Below, in pieces: positions 21,201-32,455 of a DNA stretch of 64,000 bases. The DNA comes from Halichoerus grypus (lineage: Eukaryota > Chordata > Mammalia > Carnivora > Phocidae), in the NCBI RefSeq assembly GCF_964656455.1, contig NC_135726.1, positions 5,652,001 through 5,716,000 on the forward strand. The letters run 5' to 3'. How positions within the stretch are numbered: the first letter of the stretch is position 1; each line of letters opens with the position of its first letter. The translations under genes were made by a program, and so were the position numbers. The notes beneath the pieces are model-generated. The model had not been told where the DNA came from, made no database searches, and worked only from the letters and a program-made list of their open reading frames with translations.

Positions 21201-21599
21201 TGTGGCTCATCACAGGTAGTGCTGTGATGTGGGCGCCCACATTGCATCTTCAGTAGGGGTTTGACCCTCACCCCGTTCCACTTCCATGTTCTCTGTATCC
21301 CGGCTTTTACTCCCTATAGAGCTGTCTGCTAACCACACAATGCCTCCCAGCATCCCACTGTGCATTACCTGGGGCAACAAGTGGCATTCTCAGCTGAATA
21401 TGGTGCATGAAGGATAAAAAAAGAAATGAATGAAACATTGCCTAAATGTGCTCCCTGGGCCTAGAACTTTGGCATATCCACTCTAGCACTGGAGACTGCC
21501 TGACGGAGGGGATCATGCTTGTTTTGTGCAGTTCGACAGAGTGCCCAGCACAGTGGCCAGTATTTGAATAGGCACTCGAGGGTGTGTTAAACAGCTGGC

Positions 21600-21775
21600 T
21601 ATCTACAATGGTCCTACAAGGTAGGCAAGAGTAGCCCTGTTGCATAGATGATAAAATTTCAGACAGGCCAAGAGACTTGTTGAGGATCCCACAGTCAATT
21701 AGGGAAGAGCTGACATTTAAATCCAAATCTGATGGAACTTCAAGGTCTATGTTTTCCAAAATGGCACAGGTGGCA
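21600..21775 (-). mobile_element. MIR SINE relic, minus strand
   Basis: 'tgcatagatgataaaatttcagacaggccaagagacttgttgaggatcccacagtcaa' and 'gacatttaaatccaaatctg' follow the reverse MIR core and head. Confidence 0.7.
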
Positions 21776-22639
21776 GAGTCATAGGCAGCAGGAGCATCAG
21801 GTAGTCTCGGAAGCTTTGTTCCGGTTTGTTTTTGTGGTGAGGGCTTAGAAATCTGGGGCTCACAGGATCCAAGGTGATAGAGAGAGACATGCATAGTTCG
21901 GCCCTGGCAGGGTGGGGTCAGCATGGCCAAAGCAGCAGCATGAGGGCCCATACATGGCCTCTAGGAAGCTGCTGCCTTTTTGAAGCCTTTTATCTTAACC
22001 CTTACGTAGTCTGGCACACTATCTACAGAGAAGCACTTTCTGCACTTGAAAAGAGCCCACCAGCTAATACCATTACTGAGCCCTTTGATGCATAGAAGAG
22101 TCCACATCAGTCAATAAGGTGTTAGTATCTGTGTCTGGAGAGGCTTGCAACTCTTAGCTGGATGCAGGTGTCAAAAGCAGAGCTTGGAAGCCTCAGAGAT
22201 AGTGCAGCTCTGATACATGAAGAGGGATGGCACAGCTCTGAAGCCCCAAGCCCATCTGCATCACAGATCCCTTCCCCAAAGACGGCACCCTTATTTCAAC
22301 TACTCAGAGCCCTTAAATCCTATATTTCCTGCCCAGATAATGCCACTCTCAATCCCAATTTCAAAACCTACACAGGAAACATCAACAAAGCAGCTCAGTT
22401 TCCAATTCACTTCAGTACACATTCACGTACATGTCCCGCAGGTGTATGAAGCCCTTCAGAACTGAATGTCCCTAAACCACCACCATGTGCTTCTGAGACA
22501 AAGAGATGTGCACCTCTCTGGAGACTTGCTGGAGTCTGCATTCCACCACTGCAAGACCTAGAGCAAACATTTTGCCTTCTGGAGCCACTGAAGGTCTCCA
22601 TTAGACAAGGGACAAGACACACCTACTTTTAAAGGTGGT
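21776..22639. other. Unique sequence, nothing recognised
   Basis: No repeat or gene recognised; open frames here have no familiar motif. Confidence 0.4.
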
Positions 22640-22825
22640 CACATCATTCATTTCTTTGTTCCTTCACTCAACTCTCTGATAGAAAAAGTGAACACATCCC
22701 CTAGGCCTTGTGGTCTCTCTCCTTCGACCTTCTCAGGAGCTTTATACCATTATTGATCCCTTTTCTCCCATGTATTTTCATCTCTGTCTCAGATGGATTC
22801 TTCTTATAGGCAAGTCTTCCTAATG

Positions 22826-22956
22826 CGGGGGAGGGGGGCAAGGGGGGGGGGAGAGAGGGAGGGAGGGGGGAAGAGAGGGAGGGAGGGAGGGAGGGAGGGA
22901 AAAGAGTAAGGGAGGAAGGAAGGAAGGAGGGAGGGAGGGAAGGGAGGAAGGCAAGC
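22826..22956 (+). repeat. (GGGA)n/(GGAA)n G-rich simple repeat
   Basis: Purine-only tract with many G runs of 3-10, able in principle to form G-quadruplex or triplex structures on the plus strand. Lies inside the L2 relic. Confidence 0.9.
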
Positions 22957-23026
22957 CTTATTGGTTCCATATCTACCCCAAACTACTTCACTATCTGTCT
23001 CCTTCTTAGCAGCCAAACTTCTTAAA

Positions 23027-23803
23027 AGACCACCTTACCCCAGTTAGAATGGGAAAAATTAGCAAGGCAGGAAACAACAAATGTTGGAGAGGATGTGGAG
23101 AAAGGGGACCATTCTTACACTGTTGGCGGGAATGCAAGCTGGTACAGCCACTTTGGAAAACAGTGTGGAGGTTCCTCAAAAAGTTAAAAATACAGCTATC
23201 CTAAGACCCAGCAATTGCACTACTATTTACCCCAAAGATAGAGATGTAGTGAAAAGAAGGGGCACATGCACCTTAATGTTCATAACAGCAATGTCCACAA
23301 TAGCCAAACTGTGGAAAGAGCCGAGATGCCCTTCAACAGATAAATTGATATAGAAGATGTGGTTCATATATACAATGGAATATTACTCAGCCATCAGAAA
23401 GGATGAATACACACCATTTGCATCGACATGGATGAAACTGGAGGCGATTATGCTAAGTGAAATAAGTCAAGCAGAGAAAGACAATTATCATATGGTTTCA
23501 CTCATATATGGAACATAAGGAATAGCACGGAGGACATTAGGGGAAGGAAGGGAAAACTGAAGGGGGAGGGAAATCAGAGAGGGAGACAAACCATGAGAGA
23601 CTATGGACCCCAGGAAACAAACTGAGGGTTTCAGAGGGGAGGGGAGTGGGGGGATGAGGTAGTGAGGTGATGGGTATTAAGGAGGGCATGTGTAATAATG
23701 AACACTGGGTGTTTTACACAACTAATGAATCATTGAACACTACATCAAAAACTAATGATGTACTGTATGGTGGCTAACTTGACATAATTAAAAAAAAAAA
23801 AAA
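23027..23803 (+). mobile_element. 5'-truncated L1 3' end (module-2 type)
   Basis: Begins at the ORF2 position equal to about 6747 and runs through the Cys region, the ORF2 end and a module-2 3'UTR to an A tail (about 23790-23803). The ORF2 part has stops and a frameshift (for example near 23203-23230), so it is a dead fragment. Only about AAAAG repeats at both edges, so the TSD is short or masked by the tail. Confidence 0.9.
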
Positions 23804-24857
23804 AGCTGTCTTTAACTTCTGTCCCCACTTCCTCTCCTCCCAGGTATCTTCCACCATCATCACTCCACCAACACAGCTCCCATAAAATGAACAACCAGTT
23901 CTCACTAGATCCAATAAAGAACTTTTGGGCTTCCTTAACCTTCTGTTTACTTGTCTCCTCTCTTCCTACGAAGCACCCTCTCTTCTCCTCTTCCCCACCA
24001 ACTCACCAGGCTTTCCCCCATCTCTGTAGTTGCTCCTGCTTAGTCTCATTAGGCTTATCTGATTCTGCTAGCCATTGAATCTGGAAATCCTTAAGGTTAC
24101 TGCTTGTTGTTGTTCTCACTCAGTATTTTTCCTTGGGGCAGTTTCTTACAGGATGGACACTCCAGTTATTGTAAATATCCTGATGACTCCCTAGTAATGT
24201 ATCTACTCCCTGGACTCTCCTTTAGACTTCCAGATCCAGCACAGTAGCTATGTGGGAACTGGGAAAGTAGTTACTCTTTGTGGGCAAGATTCCCCCCAAA
24301 TGGGGCCATCTCAGAGTTTCTAAAGGTAATCTGTTGACCCAACGATTATTAAGAGATGAAGAAGATAGGGGACGTAGTAGGAAAACAGTCACTGAAAGGG
24401 TGGCACGTTTCTCTGTAGCTGGCTTCTCCACCAAGGAAAAACTCCCCTTACCCTGGTCTCACCCTAAGACTAATGGTGGAAACTATTTATGCCTTTACTT
24501 CTGATGCATATATCCTGCTATCTATTTAGTATTTCCATGGGAATACTTGAGAAGCACCTCCAACCCAACAGGTTCCAAACCAAATCAGGGCCATCTTCCT
24601 GAAACCTGACTTTCTGACATCCCATTCTCAGTGCAAGCCCAAACCCTAGGAGTCACTCCTGACACCTCCCTCATTTCTCTACCAGTACACGCCTAATTTT
24701 TGTAGACTTTTTTAAATTAACTATCTCTAATCCCATATATACATCTCTCTATCTCCTCAGCCGAGTACAAAACACCATGACTGTTCACTTGGATTATTGC
24801 CATGGCCTACTAATTGGTCTCCTTGCTCTTTTTTCTAGCTTCCCGGACGCTATAGTT

Positions 24858-25691
24858 CAGGGGTTCTTTAGATGGGAGAAAATGCATCTTTATTTGCATT
24901 AACCTCTAACTGAAATTCAGTGTTTCCTTTAATTATGGATGTAGGCAACAAATCAAAGTAGTATTCGCAGTAACTATGGCTTTGTCATCAATTTATAGAA
25001 ATATTATAACACATTGCAATTGTTGCTTATCTTTTGAAATACAATATATACTCATAACTACTTCAAAATTATGATAGTGATTAATCCTGTGATCAAATCC
25101 TGTTATTTAAGGTATTAATAAGTTTATTTACATAAATTATTTATTTATATAAACAAACAGATATATATATTTATTAATGCCTTAAATAACAGGATTTGAT
25201 CAGAGGGTTAACACATATTTATATGTGTTACATAATATTTATGTGCAAATATATGCACTATTTTTATACACAGACATATGCACAGATATATATATATACA
25301 TATATACACACATGCACACAGTGCAGTGGGGTGGTAAATGTTTTAACCCCTCTTAGAGGGGGTCCTGATTTCTAATGTTTGCTAGCCTCCATGGTGCAAA
25401 TACTCCCAACATGGTCACATTCAAGCTACCAACACGTCATCATTGAACACAGAGTTGGAAAGAGATGCACAGGATCAGCTTTTATGAACTTTTACACTGC
25501 TTCATAGATATTACTCTATCGCAAATATGTTCTTTAATATTTTAAAAAATGTATCAAACTATTATATAATATATATATGCTCTATCATAATTCTAAGTAT
25601 TTTTAACTAAATACAATATTCTGAGATAGGGTGCATAGGCTTCACCAGACTGATAGAAAGGCCATGGCACAAAAAAAGTTAAGAACCCTTG
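24858..25691. mobile_element. hAT-like DNA transposon relic
   Basis: The left end CAGGGGTTCTTTAG and the right end, read in reverse as CAAGGGTTCTTAAC, form terminal inverted repeats. The right part ('ccatggcacaaaaaaagttaagaaccctt', 'gcataggcttcaccagactgatagaaagg') is the reverse of a common mammalian hAT-type end. No clear 8-bp TSD was found, so an edge may be lost. TA/CA-rich microsatellite material fills 25212-25320. Confidence 0.5.
25081..25211. repeat. 41-bp-arm inverted repeat with 49-nt spacer
   Basis: Arms 25081-25121 and 25171-25211 are reverse complements with about 3 mismatches; each contains AAATCCTGTTATTTAAGG or its complement. The AT-rich spacer contains a smaller hairpin. The outer bases are TTAA on both sides. 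The left arm reads as part of the host hAT-like element, so the right arm looks like a local inverted copy. Confidence 0.9.
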
Positions 25692-27109
25692 TGATTCTCA
25701 GAATTACAGTTGCAAAGGAAAGTCTAATTGAGGCTGTCACCCCCGTGTCCCGATGGCTACACACTGTGGGAGCTGGGAATCAGATCTCAGGGTCTCAGAG
25801 CTGTCGGCTGATGCCACGCCCAGATGGCCATGCTATTTACAGAGCCTAGAAAGGCACCCTTGTCACATTGGGCATCTCTCTCACCAGGCCACTCTGGAAC
25901 TTTTTCATGGGTCCCCAAACACTTTGGGATCCTCTGAATATGAGCATTATCGAGGACATAATTAAAGTTCCCATGGACTAGAGGAAACTTTCCAGTGCTT
26001 TCCCCATAGCTATATATATTCCTCACTGACAGCCTCCTCTCATTACAAATCCTTCTATTTGGCAGACATCTGTTTCCTACCTGACTTTAGCAAAGAGCAA
26101 GGACAGGTTTTGCCTAATGAGCTGCTGTCCTAGGCCCTCAACCATTCTATATCTCTGCTTATTGCAAGTTACTCTTTTGTTGAACCATGTGTGTTGTTGT
26201 GTACACATTCAAAGGGTTGTCTTTGGATAACATTTCATTTAAAAGGAAAAAACCAAGGTACCATATTTTCAGTTTGAGGGGGAAAGGTTTTCTCTTTCAA
26301 TCAATGATGAAGGGCCGTTAGCAACTAAGTAATTCCTAATCACTGTTGGCAAACACAAGACTATGTCAAGACATAGGGCCATGGCAAGCTTCCTCTTTGA
26401 GAGATGCTATCCTTAATAGATGGGCTAATGGAGAATGAACTGAGGTGTCTTAAAAGCAAGTCTATGCATCAGTTAATCAGAAACCTGTCCCTTTTTTTCT
26501 TAACAGGCACCTTATATGTATCTTGAGAAAGCCGTAAATTGTGCTAATCCACTTCTTTTACTGCTGTCCAGAAAGAATTATTTTTGTTAATGGCATGGTA
26601 AATCAGGAGACTTGTTAGTGAAACTGCTCAGAAAATGGGTCTTGAAAATGAAAGCTATAATATTTGTCAGATTTCCAAATTCCCTCTTGGGAACAAAGAT
26701 GGTAACCGTAACATATTTGCTAAAATCCATTACTTTAATACATTTATGTTGCTTGAGATATGGGATGCTAAGGAAGGCATGCACATAAATCAAGGGTAAA
26801 AACATAAAACCAAATCCAAAGATAGATATTATGGCTGTAAATTCAACCTGATTTCAGGGTTAGTATTCTGATAGATTTGAGTGTCATCACTTACACGCTT
26901 AAAAGACCTGCTCAGCCTCCTTTATGACCCCCAGGTGAATTCCTAATGAGTGTGTAATCTTACCACCCCCTCCTCTCTAGGATCTCCAAGTCAAATGGCC
27001 CTGCAGCATGCTCTTCACAAAGAAATGCACTGGCTTCCTGCACAGCACATGGCAGAGCTCAGTCATTCTCCCTTCATTTATTTGGAACCTTTCTGGAGGA
27101 AAATAACTC
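25692..27109. other. Unique sequence, nothing recognised
   Basis: No repeat or gene recognised. The sequence is complex, without long open frames. Confidence 0.4.
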
Positions 27110-27695
27110 AAGAGGTACTCAAACTCACTCGTGATCAGAGAAATGCACTTGAAAAAAATAATGTAATAATAGCTTGGCAAACGTTTAAAGTTTGATGATA
27201 TCAAGTATTGGTTTTAGTGTGAGAAAGAAGATACTTTCATACAATGTTGGTGGGGGCATAGGTGGGTGATTTGACATAAACCCTTTGGAAGGGGAATTTG
27301 GCAGAATCTTTAAAAATACATATACACATAGATATGAAAATATATGCATATACACATACATATATGTGCACACATGTGAACGTATGCATATATATGTATA
27401 TATTTACTTTTTCACATCTATCTAGAAAAATACTTTTATATGTGCCCGTGGAAACAGGTACAAGGATGCTCACCATAGGATCATTTTTAATAGTGAAAGC
27501 CAATAGGGAAAAGGTTAAATAATTTATGGCAGACCCACACCATGAATATAAGGTATTTCCACATGTGTGAACATGGGAAGGTGTATGAAGTACAGTGCAG
27601 AGCGAAATGGTAATGCTATCAACATCTAAGAATGAGAGGAGAAGACGGATTCAAGGGAAAGCAGAGGGCTTATCTGTGATTATTTAAATTTTTAT
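27110..27695 (+). mobile_element. Ancient L1 ORF2 3' relic
   Basis: 'actcactcgtgatcagagaaatgcac', 'acaatgttggtggg', 'ccctttggaaggggaatttggcag', 'caaggatgctcaccataggatcatttttaatagtgaaagcc' and 'ttaaataatttatggcagacccacaccatgaatata' follow old L1M ORF2 text in order. A TATA/CATA microsatellite (about 27308-27415) sits inside. Confidence 0.6.
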
Positions 27696-27704
27696 TTGTC
27701 TTCT

Positions 27705-27860
27705 GGCATAAATTGCTGGCTTAAAATCTCAGTTGTAGCACTCACTTACTGGGTGAGTTCTGTGCCTCAATATTCTCACCTACAAAGTGAAAAACAAATG
27801 TCTGCCTAACCTGTGACTGGTATACAGTAGGTGCTCACCAAGTGTTAGAAGCATTTCCTT
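27705..27860 (+). mobile_element. MIR SINE relic at the donor locus
   Basis: 'agcactcacttactgggtgagttctgtgcctcaatattctcacc' and 'tatacagtaggtgctcaccaagtgtta' match MIR. The inverted copy at 31.7-32.0 kb contains only the last part of this MIR, which shows that this locus is the source and the other the copy. Confidence 0.65.
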
Positions 27861-28120
27861 TGTCATCTTTCCAACATCATCTTACCAAAATAATACACAC
27901 ACACACACGCACACACACAAATATTTACCTTCAAGATATATAATATACCCTCAAGAATGGAGAAAGAAACTTCTTTCTGGTGGCTTTTCTCATGTTCTTA
28001 TTTATTGCCTTTTCAATTTGTGTGCACAAGCTCTCCCTACCTCCCTTTCTTGTCAATCCCTCTTATTTTATCTTTGGCTTGTCTGTTGTAAGGATTCAGC
28101 TCTGATAGCACTGTGGGAAA
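27814..28120 (+). repeat. Source block of a 307-bp inverted duplication
   Basis: Its reverse complement occurs at 31710-32030 with 4 substitutions outside the microsatellite by my count (about 98-99 percent identity). The (CA)n inside (27895-27919) is shorter here than the matching (TG)n there. The sequence continues naturally at both ends of this copy. Confidence 0.93.
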
Positions 28121-28384
28121 GCATAAGGCATTCAGTGACAATTTTTGACTAAGTGTCTCCAGAAAATCAAATGGTTTCATTATATCTGTAATTCCCTAGA
28201 AAGTAGACACAGAGATATCAAAGGTGTTAGATCTTGCTTAACAGAAATACAGGGAGATGGAGATCTAGGAAATGAGCTCCATTATTTCAAAGAAGAAAGT
28301 AAATCATTTAATACATGCAATAATTTAGCAGTTCTAAAAAATTAGGAAAAGCAGAGAGAAAGAAGGAGTTTTGGGAATTACCCC

Positions 28385-28495
28385 CATCTAGCTTCATTTT
28401 GCAAATGAGGAAACATGCTAAAAGGTCACAAAGTTGTCCAAGGTTACTGAGCTAGTCAGCAGGAGACCAGAGTTAAGACCCTGGGATTTTTTTTT
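28385..28495 (-). mobile_element. MIR SINE relic, minus strand
   Basis: 'cattttgcaaatgaggaaacatgctaaaaggtcacaaagttgtccaaggttactgagctagtcagcagg' is the reverse MIR core. Confidence 0.75.
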
Positions 28496-30242
28496 ACTAC
28501 ACTCTTTCCTCTCCTCCTCAATTTGCCCCTTGCCTAGAGCTCAGTAAGATGTGCATTCAAGAGATACTGTAATTGGGGAATATTCAGGTTCCAGTTAATA
28601 AGCTGACCCTGGATAATAAGCAATTCCCTTTGATCATTTTAAGGGAAAGAGAACACACAGTTTGAAAAATGACCCAAGACACAGCTGAGAACAGCATTTT
28701 AAGTTTAGAAGAGCCTAAATAGAGTTTATTAAAATCCCCAAGAATCAGTGCTATGAATTTAGCTGCATATATTCACCCTTCAACAGTTTTTCTCCAAATA
28801 CAAAATACTTCAATATGGCTTTGGGGGGTAAAATCTTGACATGAATTTTTCTTTCACCCTTTAAAAGAAATCAAGAGTATCCTTTCTCTTCTTGCACAAC
28901 ATAAAACCTTAGGCTTGAGGGTTATCCTTGAACCCACAAGGAGGGTCTCCAAGATAAGAGGTCAGTGGTTCCATCTTGCAAGGATCCTTAGCACCAATGA
29001 AGACATAATGCCATTTTTACCTGGATGGTTTTCTCTTCTGTTTCTTTCTTACACTTAAATGATATCTCCCAGTCATCTACTCCACTGGGAATCCTGGGCT
29101 CCTGACACTGCCCTTGACCTCAGAATCCCCCACTTTACTCACTCTATCCTTCCCAGCTACCAGACCTCTCCCTATCAGTCAAGTTGCCCAAACTGCTAAA
29201 GAGGATAATCTTCCAAACTCAACCAACAAATATCAATTTACTTTTCTCTGAAAAACAACCATAAAATTTTAACTCTTCTTTGTCTTTCAGGCAAAAAAAG
29301 GCTGTTTTTTCAAAGAATTAAACAAATAAAAGCAATTATAGCAGGTTACTTAACAATCTGGCCAATTGCTGCATTTTTACATAGTATTTGGAACACTGAT
29401 TGTGTGGATAAATCTGGCAATGTCTGTTGTCAGTAAAGGCAATTTAAGTCTTTTGTTTACCTCCCCCCCCCAAAAAAAGGCATGGTCTCAAATGCAAAGC
29501 AATATACTAAGAAACTAGAAGTTACTTGTCATTCAGATTAAAAACTTTATCGGTCTTGCTCTCTCTAAGACACCTACTTCCTCTCCCGCCTCTCGTTATC
29601 TTGGATTTTACCCTCGTGATGATTGCTACACCCTAATCTCATCAGTCCTCACTGGAATAAGCTAAGGCATAGTATTCTTTGCAAATTTCACATTATTACC
29701 TGTATGCTGTGTTCCTCAGTTATGCTTTGTCCTTCTTACTATGTCAGTATGAAAGCCTTTTGTCTCTGTGGACCTAAAATTTCCCTGCTGGAGAAACACA
29801 GCCATATTTCACTCATCATTGTTCCATGTGAGTTCTAAGACAAATATGCAAACTCTCTAGCTTTCTCTGCCTGAGAGTACTTGGGACTCATCTCTTCCCA
29901 AGAGAAAAAAACATCATTTTTCAACTGAGGCTCCAGTCAGGCAGGATGAAAGTTTGGGCAGGAATTAAATGAGATCTTCCCCAAAGTCTCTCTCTACTCA
30001 TTACCCTACTTCCCATCATTAATTGCCTCAGGAAAGGGATATTGTTGTTAAAAAGCAAAGAGAGATCTAGAATAAATAAATTGAAACTTTTAAACATCCA
30101 AGTTTTTTGTTATGGTTTTAAAAGCCCCTTTTGTATTTCAAACCCTAAATCTAAAACGAATCCAGCCATACATTTGGGCTTTAAATGGTAGATAAGGAAA
30201 AATGGATTATGATCCAGGGTACTTCCACCTTTTTTTCCAGAC
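28496..30242. other. Unique sequence, nothing firmly recognised
   Basis: No clear repeat or gene. The part at 29040-29240 faintly resembles L2. CTCTTCTTTGTCTTTCAG at about 29273-29290 looks like a splice acceptor but has no coding context. Confidence 0.35.
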
Positions 30243-30348
30243 AAAAATTCCCTTATACTGAACTAATGAATCATTGAACATTATATCAAAACCCAATGAT
30301 GTACTATACCTTGGCTAATTGAATTTAAATAAAAAAAAAAAATTCCCT
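30243..30348 (+). mobile_element. Very short L1 3' end with TSD
   Basis: An L1 3' tail of about 80 bp ('actaatgaatcattgaacattatatcaaaa...aatgatgtacta') ending in an A run. AAAAATTCCCT at 30243-30253 and 30338-30348 is the target duplication, so this is a genuine, heavily truncated insertion. Confidence 0.85.
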
Positions 30349-31688
30349 GGATTGGATAGAGAAGGAGAAATGCACAGACATGGTAAAAGCGACAATGTCA
30401 TGTCTTCTCTCTGAGCTGCAATTCCAAACCCAGTTCAGCAAGGGCGCAACAGAATGGTCCCCGCATGCTTTGGAAAGGGACTGAAATAGTGGAGAGAGAG
30501 CTGGAAGACTTGAATCACCCATGAGCTTGGAAGGAGAAGACCAAAGACCAGATGGATATAATAACATCTCAGTGGATACCTGAGTACCTCCTACCCATCA
30601 TGTGCCATGGCAGCATGTAAACACAATTGAGAGTAGACAGAAACCTAGGGGATCATGGAGGCAACAAATGGACTTAGCTTAAGCTTCCACCAACTGGTAG
30701 AAAGTAGAAGCGTATGTACAGTTTTAGAAGACATAGTTATTACAGGCACCCCAGAGTTTGTGAATAGGACATTAGTACCTTCTACACACGTCCTCATTTC
30801 TATCTGACATAGTGTAGAACATCTACATCACACTGGCAAAGCAATGCCTTTAAGACAGAACTTAGCCTCTCAGGACTTCCTCCAACAAAAGCACCATTTT
30901 AAATCACCAGGCTATGAGAAAAGTTCCAAATCAGATTCTCACACTCAGTCCCCAAATCATGTTTTTATGAAGTCTTTTTGACTTTGATTCACAGAATGAG
31001 TTTCCCGCTTGCCATACTCCTATTTGGACATCTCTTATTGCAGTTTCCAACTATTTACCATTGGCTCTTGTCCCAGCTCCACGCAGGCCCCCTGAACTAC
31101 ATTTTGGTAGGCTGCCCGAACACATTTTTCTGGCATTTTGCCAAATTTTGGCCTCATAGATCTGTTTCTCCATAGACAGCTTGAACTAGCAATGCCACTC
31201 TGCATAGCTGAGATAAGCCAAGGACCAGATTTGGACAGCAGTAGGATTTAATCATCAAATGAGTAGAAGGGCCAGAAAATACACAAATTCACAGGTACTT
31301 TGGTCTTGAAGGTCACCAAGCAACTTTAGAATCTGATCACTTCTCTCTTTTGCCCATAGTTCTCCTTCCTCCTGGGTTACACAACCTACCTCCCCATCAA
31401 GGACCATCACACTGTAGCCCTATTATAGGAAAGAATACATGGAAATGGCAGCTAAGAGTGAAGATACAGGTCCTCCCAAAAAGACCGACTCAGTGCAAGT
31501 GAAAGAAGAGACCACATTCTTTTGTAATAGCAAACTCTTAGGAATCTTAATGATGTTTTATGCTTTATGTTGATGATTTTCCTTTAAGCCTCTGGATAAG
31601 GAAAGATGGATAAGATGAGAGTACCAACTTTGGATATATTCTAAGTAAATAGCTACAAGTAATTCTGTTAAAAATAAAAATGGGTGGG
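30349..31688. other. Unique sequence, nothing recognised
   Basis: No repeat or gene recognised up to the interrupted SINEC. Confidence 0.4.
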
Positions 31689-31916
31689 GGGGTGCCTGGG
31701 TACCTGTGTTTTCCCACAGTGCTATCAGAGCTGAACCCTTACAGCAGACAAGCCAAAGATAATATAAGAGGGATTGACAAGAAAGGGAGGTAGGGAGAGC
31801 TTGTGCACACAAATTGAAAAGGCAATAAATAAGAACATGAGAAAAGCCACCAGAAAGAAGTTTCTTTCTCCATTCTTGAGGGTATATTATATATCTTGAA
31901 GGTAAATATTTGTGTG

Positions 31917-31949
<33 letters not shown>

Positions 31950-32243
31950 ATTATTTTGGTAAGATGATGTTGGAAAGGTGACAAAGGAAATGCTTCTAAC
32001 ACTTGGTGAGCACCTACTGTATACCAGTCAGTTGAGCGTCCAACTCCTGTTTTTGGCTCAGGTTATGATCTCAGGGTCCTAAGATCAAGCCCCGCATAGG
32101 GCTCTGCACTCAGTGGGGAGTCTGCTTCCCTTCTCCTTCTCGCCCCTGCCACTCCCTCCTGTGCGCACTCCCTCTTGCACTCTCTCTCTCTCTCTCAATC
32201 ACTCTAAAATATATAAATAAATCTTTAAAAAAATAAAATAAAG
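31689..32243 (+). mobile_element. SINEC interrupted by an inverted templated patch
   Basis: The head GGGGTGCCTGGGT (31689-31701) and the body from CAGTCAGTTGAGCG (32025) to the A-rich tail (about 32243) belong to one SINE. Between them lie about 8 filler bases and the 307-bp-type block. Only GGCT of the SINE is missing. The break falls in the A box, so the internal RNA polymerase III promoter is destroyed. TAAAAATAAAAATGGG before the head and TTAAAATAAAATGG after the following SINE may be the original target duplication. Confidence 0.85.
31710..32030 (-). repeat. Inverted copy of 27814-28120 (templated insertion)
   Basis: Reverse complement of the block 3.6 kb upstream. The right junction shares CAGTCA between donor and SINE, a 6-bp microhomology. 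The left junction has a short filler (about ACCTGTGT). The (TG)n at 31911-31950 is longer than in the source. These are marks of template switching during repair rather than retrotransposition: no tail and no TSD of its own. Confidence 0.9.
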
Positions 32244-32455
32244 GGGCGCCTGGGTGGCTCACTCGTTAAGCGTCTGCCTTTGGCTCAGGTCGTGATCCCA
32301 GGGTCCTGGGATCGAGCCCCGCGTCGGGCTCCCTGCTCCGCGGAGAGCCTGCTTCTCCCTCTCCCACTCCCCCTGCTTTGTTCCCTCTCTCGCTGTGTTT
32401 CTCTCTGTCAAATAAATAAATAAAATCTTTAAAAATAAATAAATAAAAATAAAAA
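32244..32455 (+). mobile_element. SINEC inserted in the tail of the preceding SINEC
   Basis: A clean head GGGGCGCCTGGGTGGCTCAC starts directly at the A-rich end of the interrupted SINE. The body is well kept, ending in (AAAT)n and mixed A-rich sequence. Nested insertion into a poly(A) tail is common for SINEs. Confidence 0.92.

Larger units (their letters stand above)
22640..24850 (+). mobile_element. L2 LINE relic including reverse-transcriptase region, interrupted
   Basis: Text of the L2 coding part appears on both sides of a younger L1: 'agccaaacttcttaaaag' up to 23026 joins 'ctgtctttaacttctgtccccacttcctctcctccca' from 23805. Further on, 'cctgatgactccctagtaatgtat' (24178) corresponds to the reverse-transcriptase ADD region. 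'ggagtcactcctgacacctccctcatttctc' and 'cacttggattattgccatggcctactaattggtctccttgc' (to 24834) also fit L2. Dead: frames are broken throughout. Confidence 0.6.

Noticed and set aside
21442..21951. Minus-strand frame of 169 codons, one of the longest outside the L1
   Set aside because: Its middle is the translation of a MIR relic (21600-21775). It has no recognisable domain and no gene context, so chance is the better explanation.
22701..23016. Pro/Ser/Leu-rich minus-strand frames
   Set aside because: Direct translation of the (GGGA)n simple repeat.
23027..23803. Possible L1 ORF2-derived gene fragment (frame 23081-23353)
   Set aside because: A 5'-truncated L1 with stops and a frameshift; it has no promoter or conserved intact domain.
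25081..25211. Firm call as a piggyBac-type MITE because of TTAA at both ends
   Set aside because: TTAA is frequent in AT-rich DNA, the left arm seems native to the surrounding hAT relic, and no second copy is visible in the window.
29262..29295. Splice acceptor-like CTCTTCTTTGTCTTTCAG followed by an A/G-rich stretch
   Set aside because: No open exon or matching donor nearby; such motifs are common by chance.
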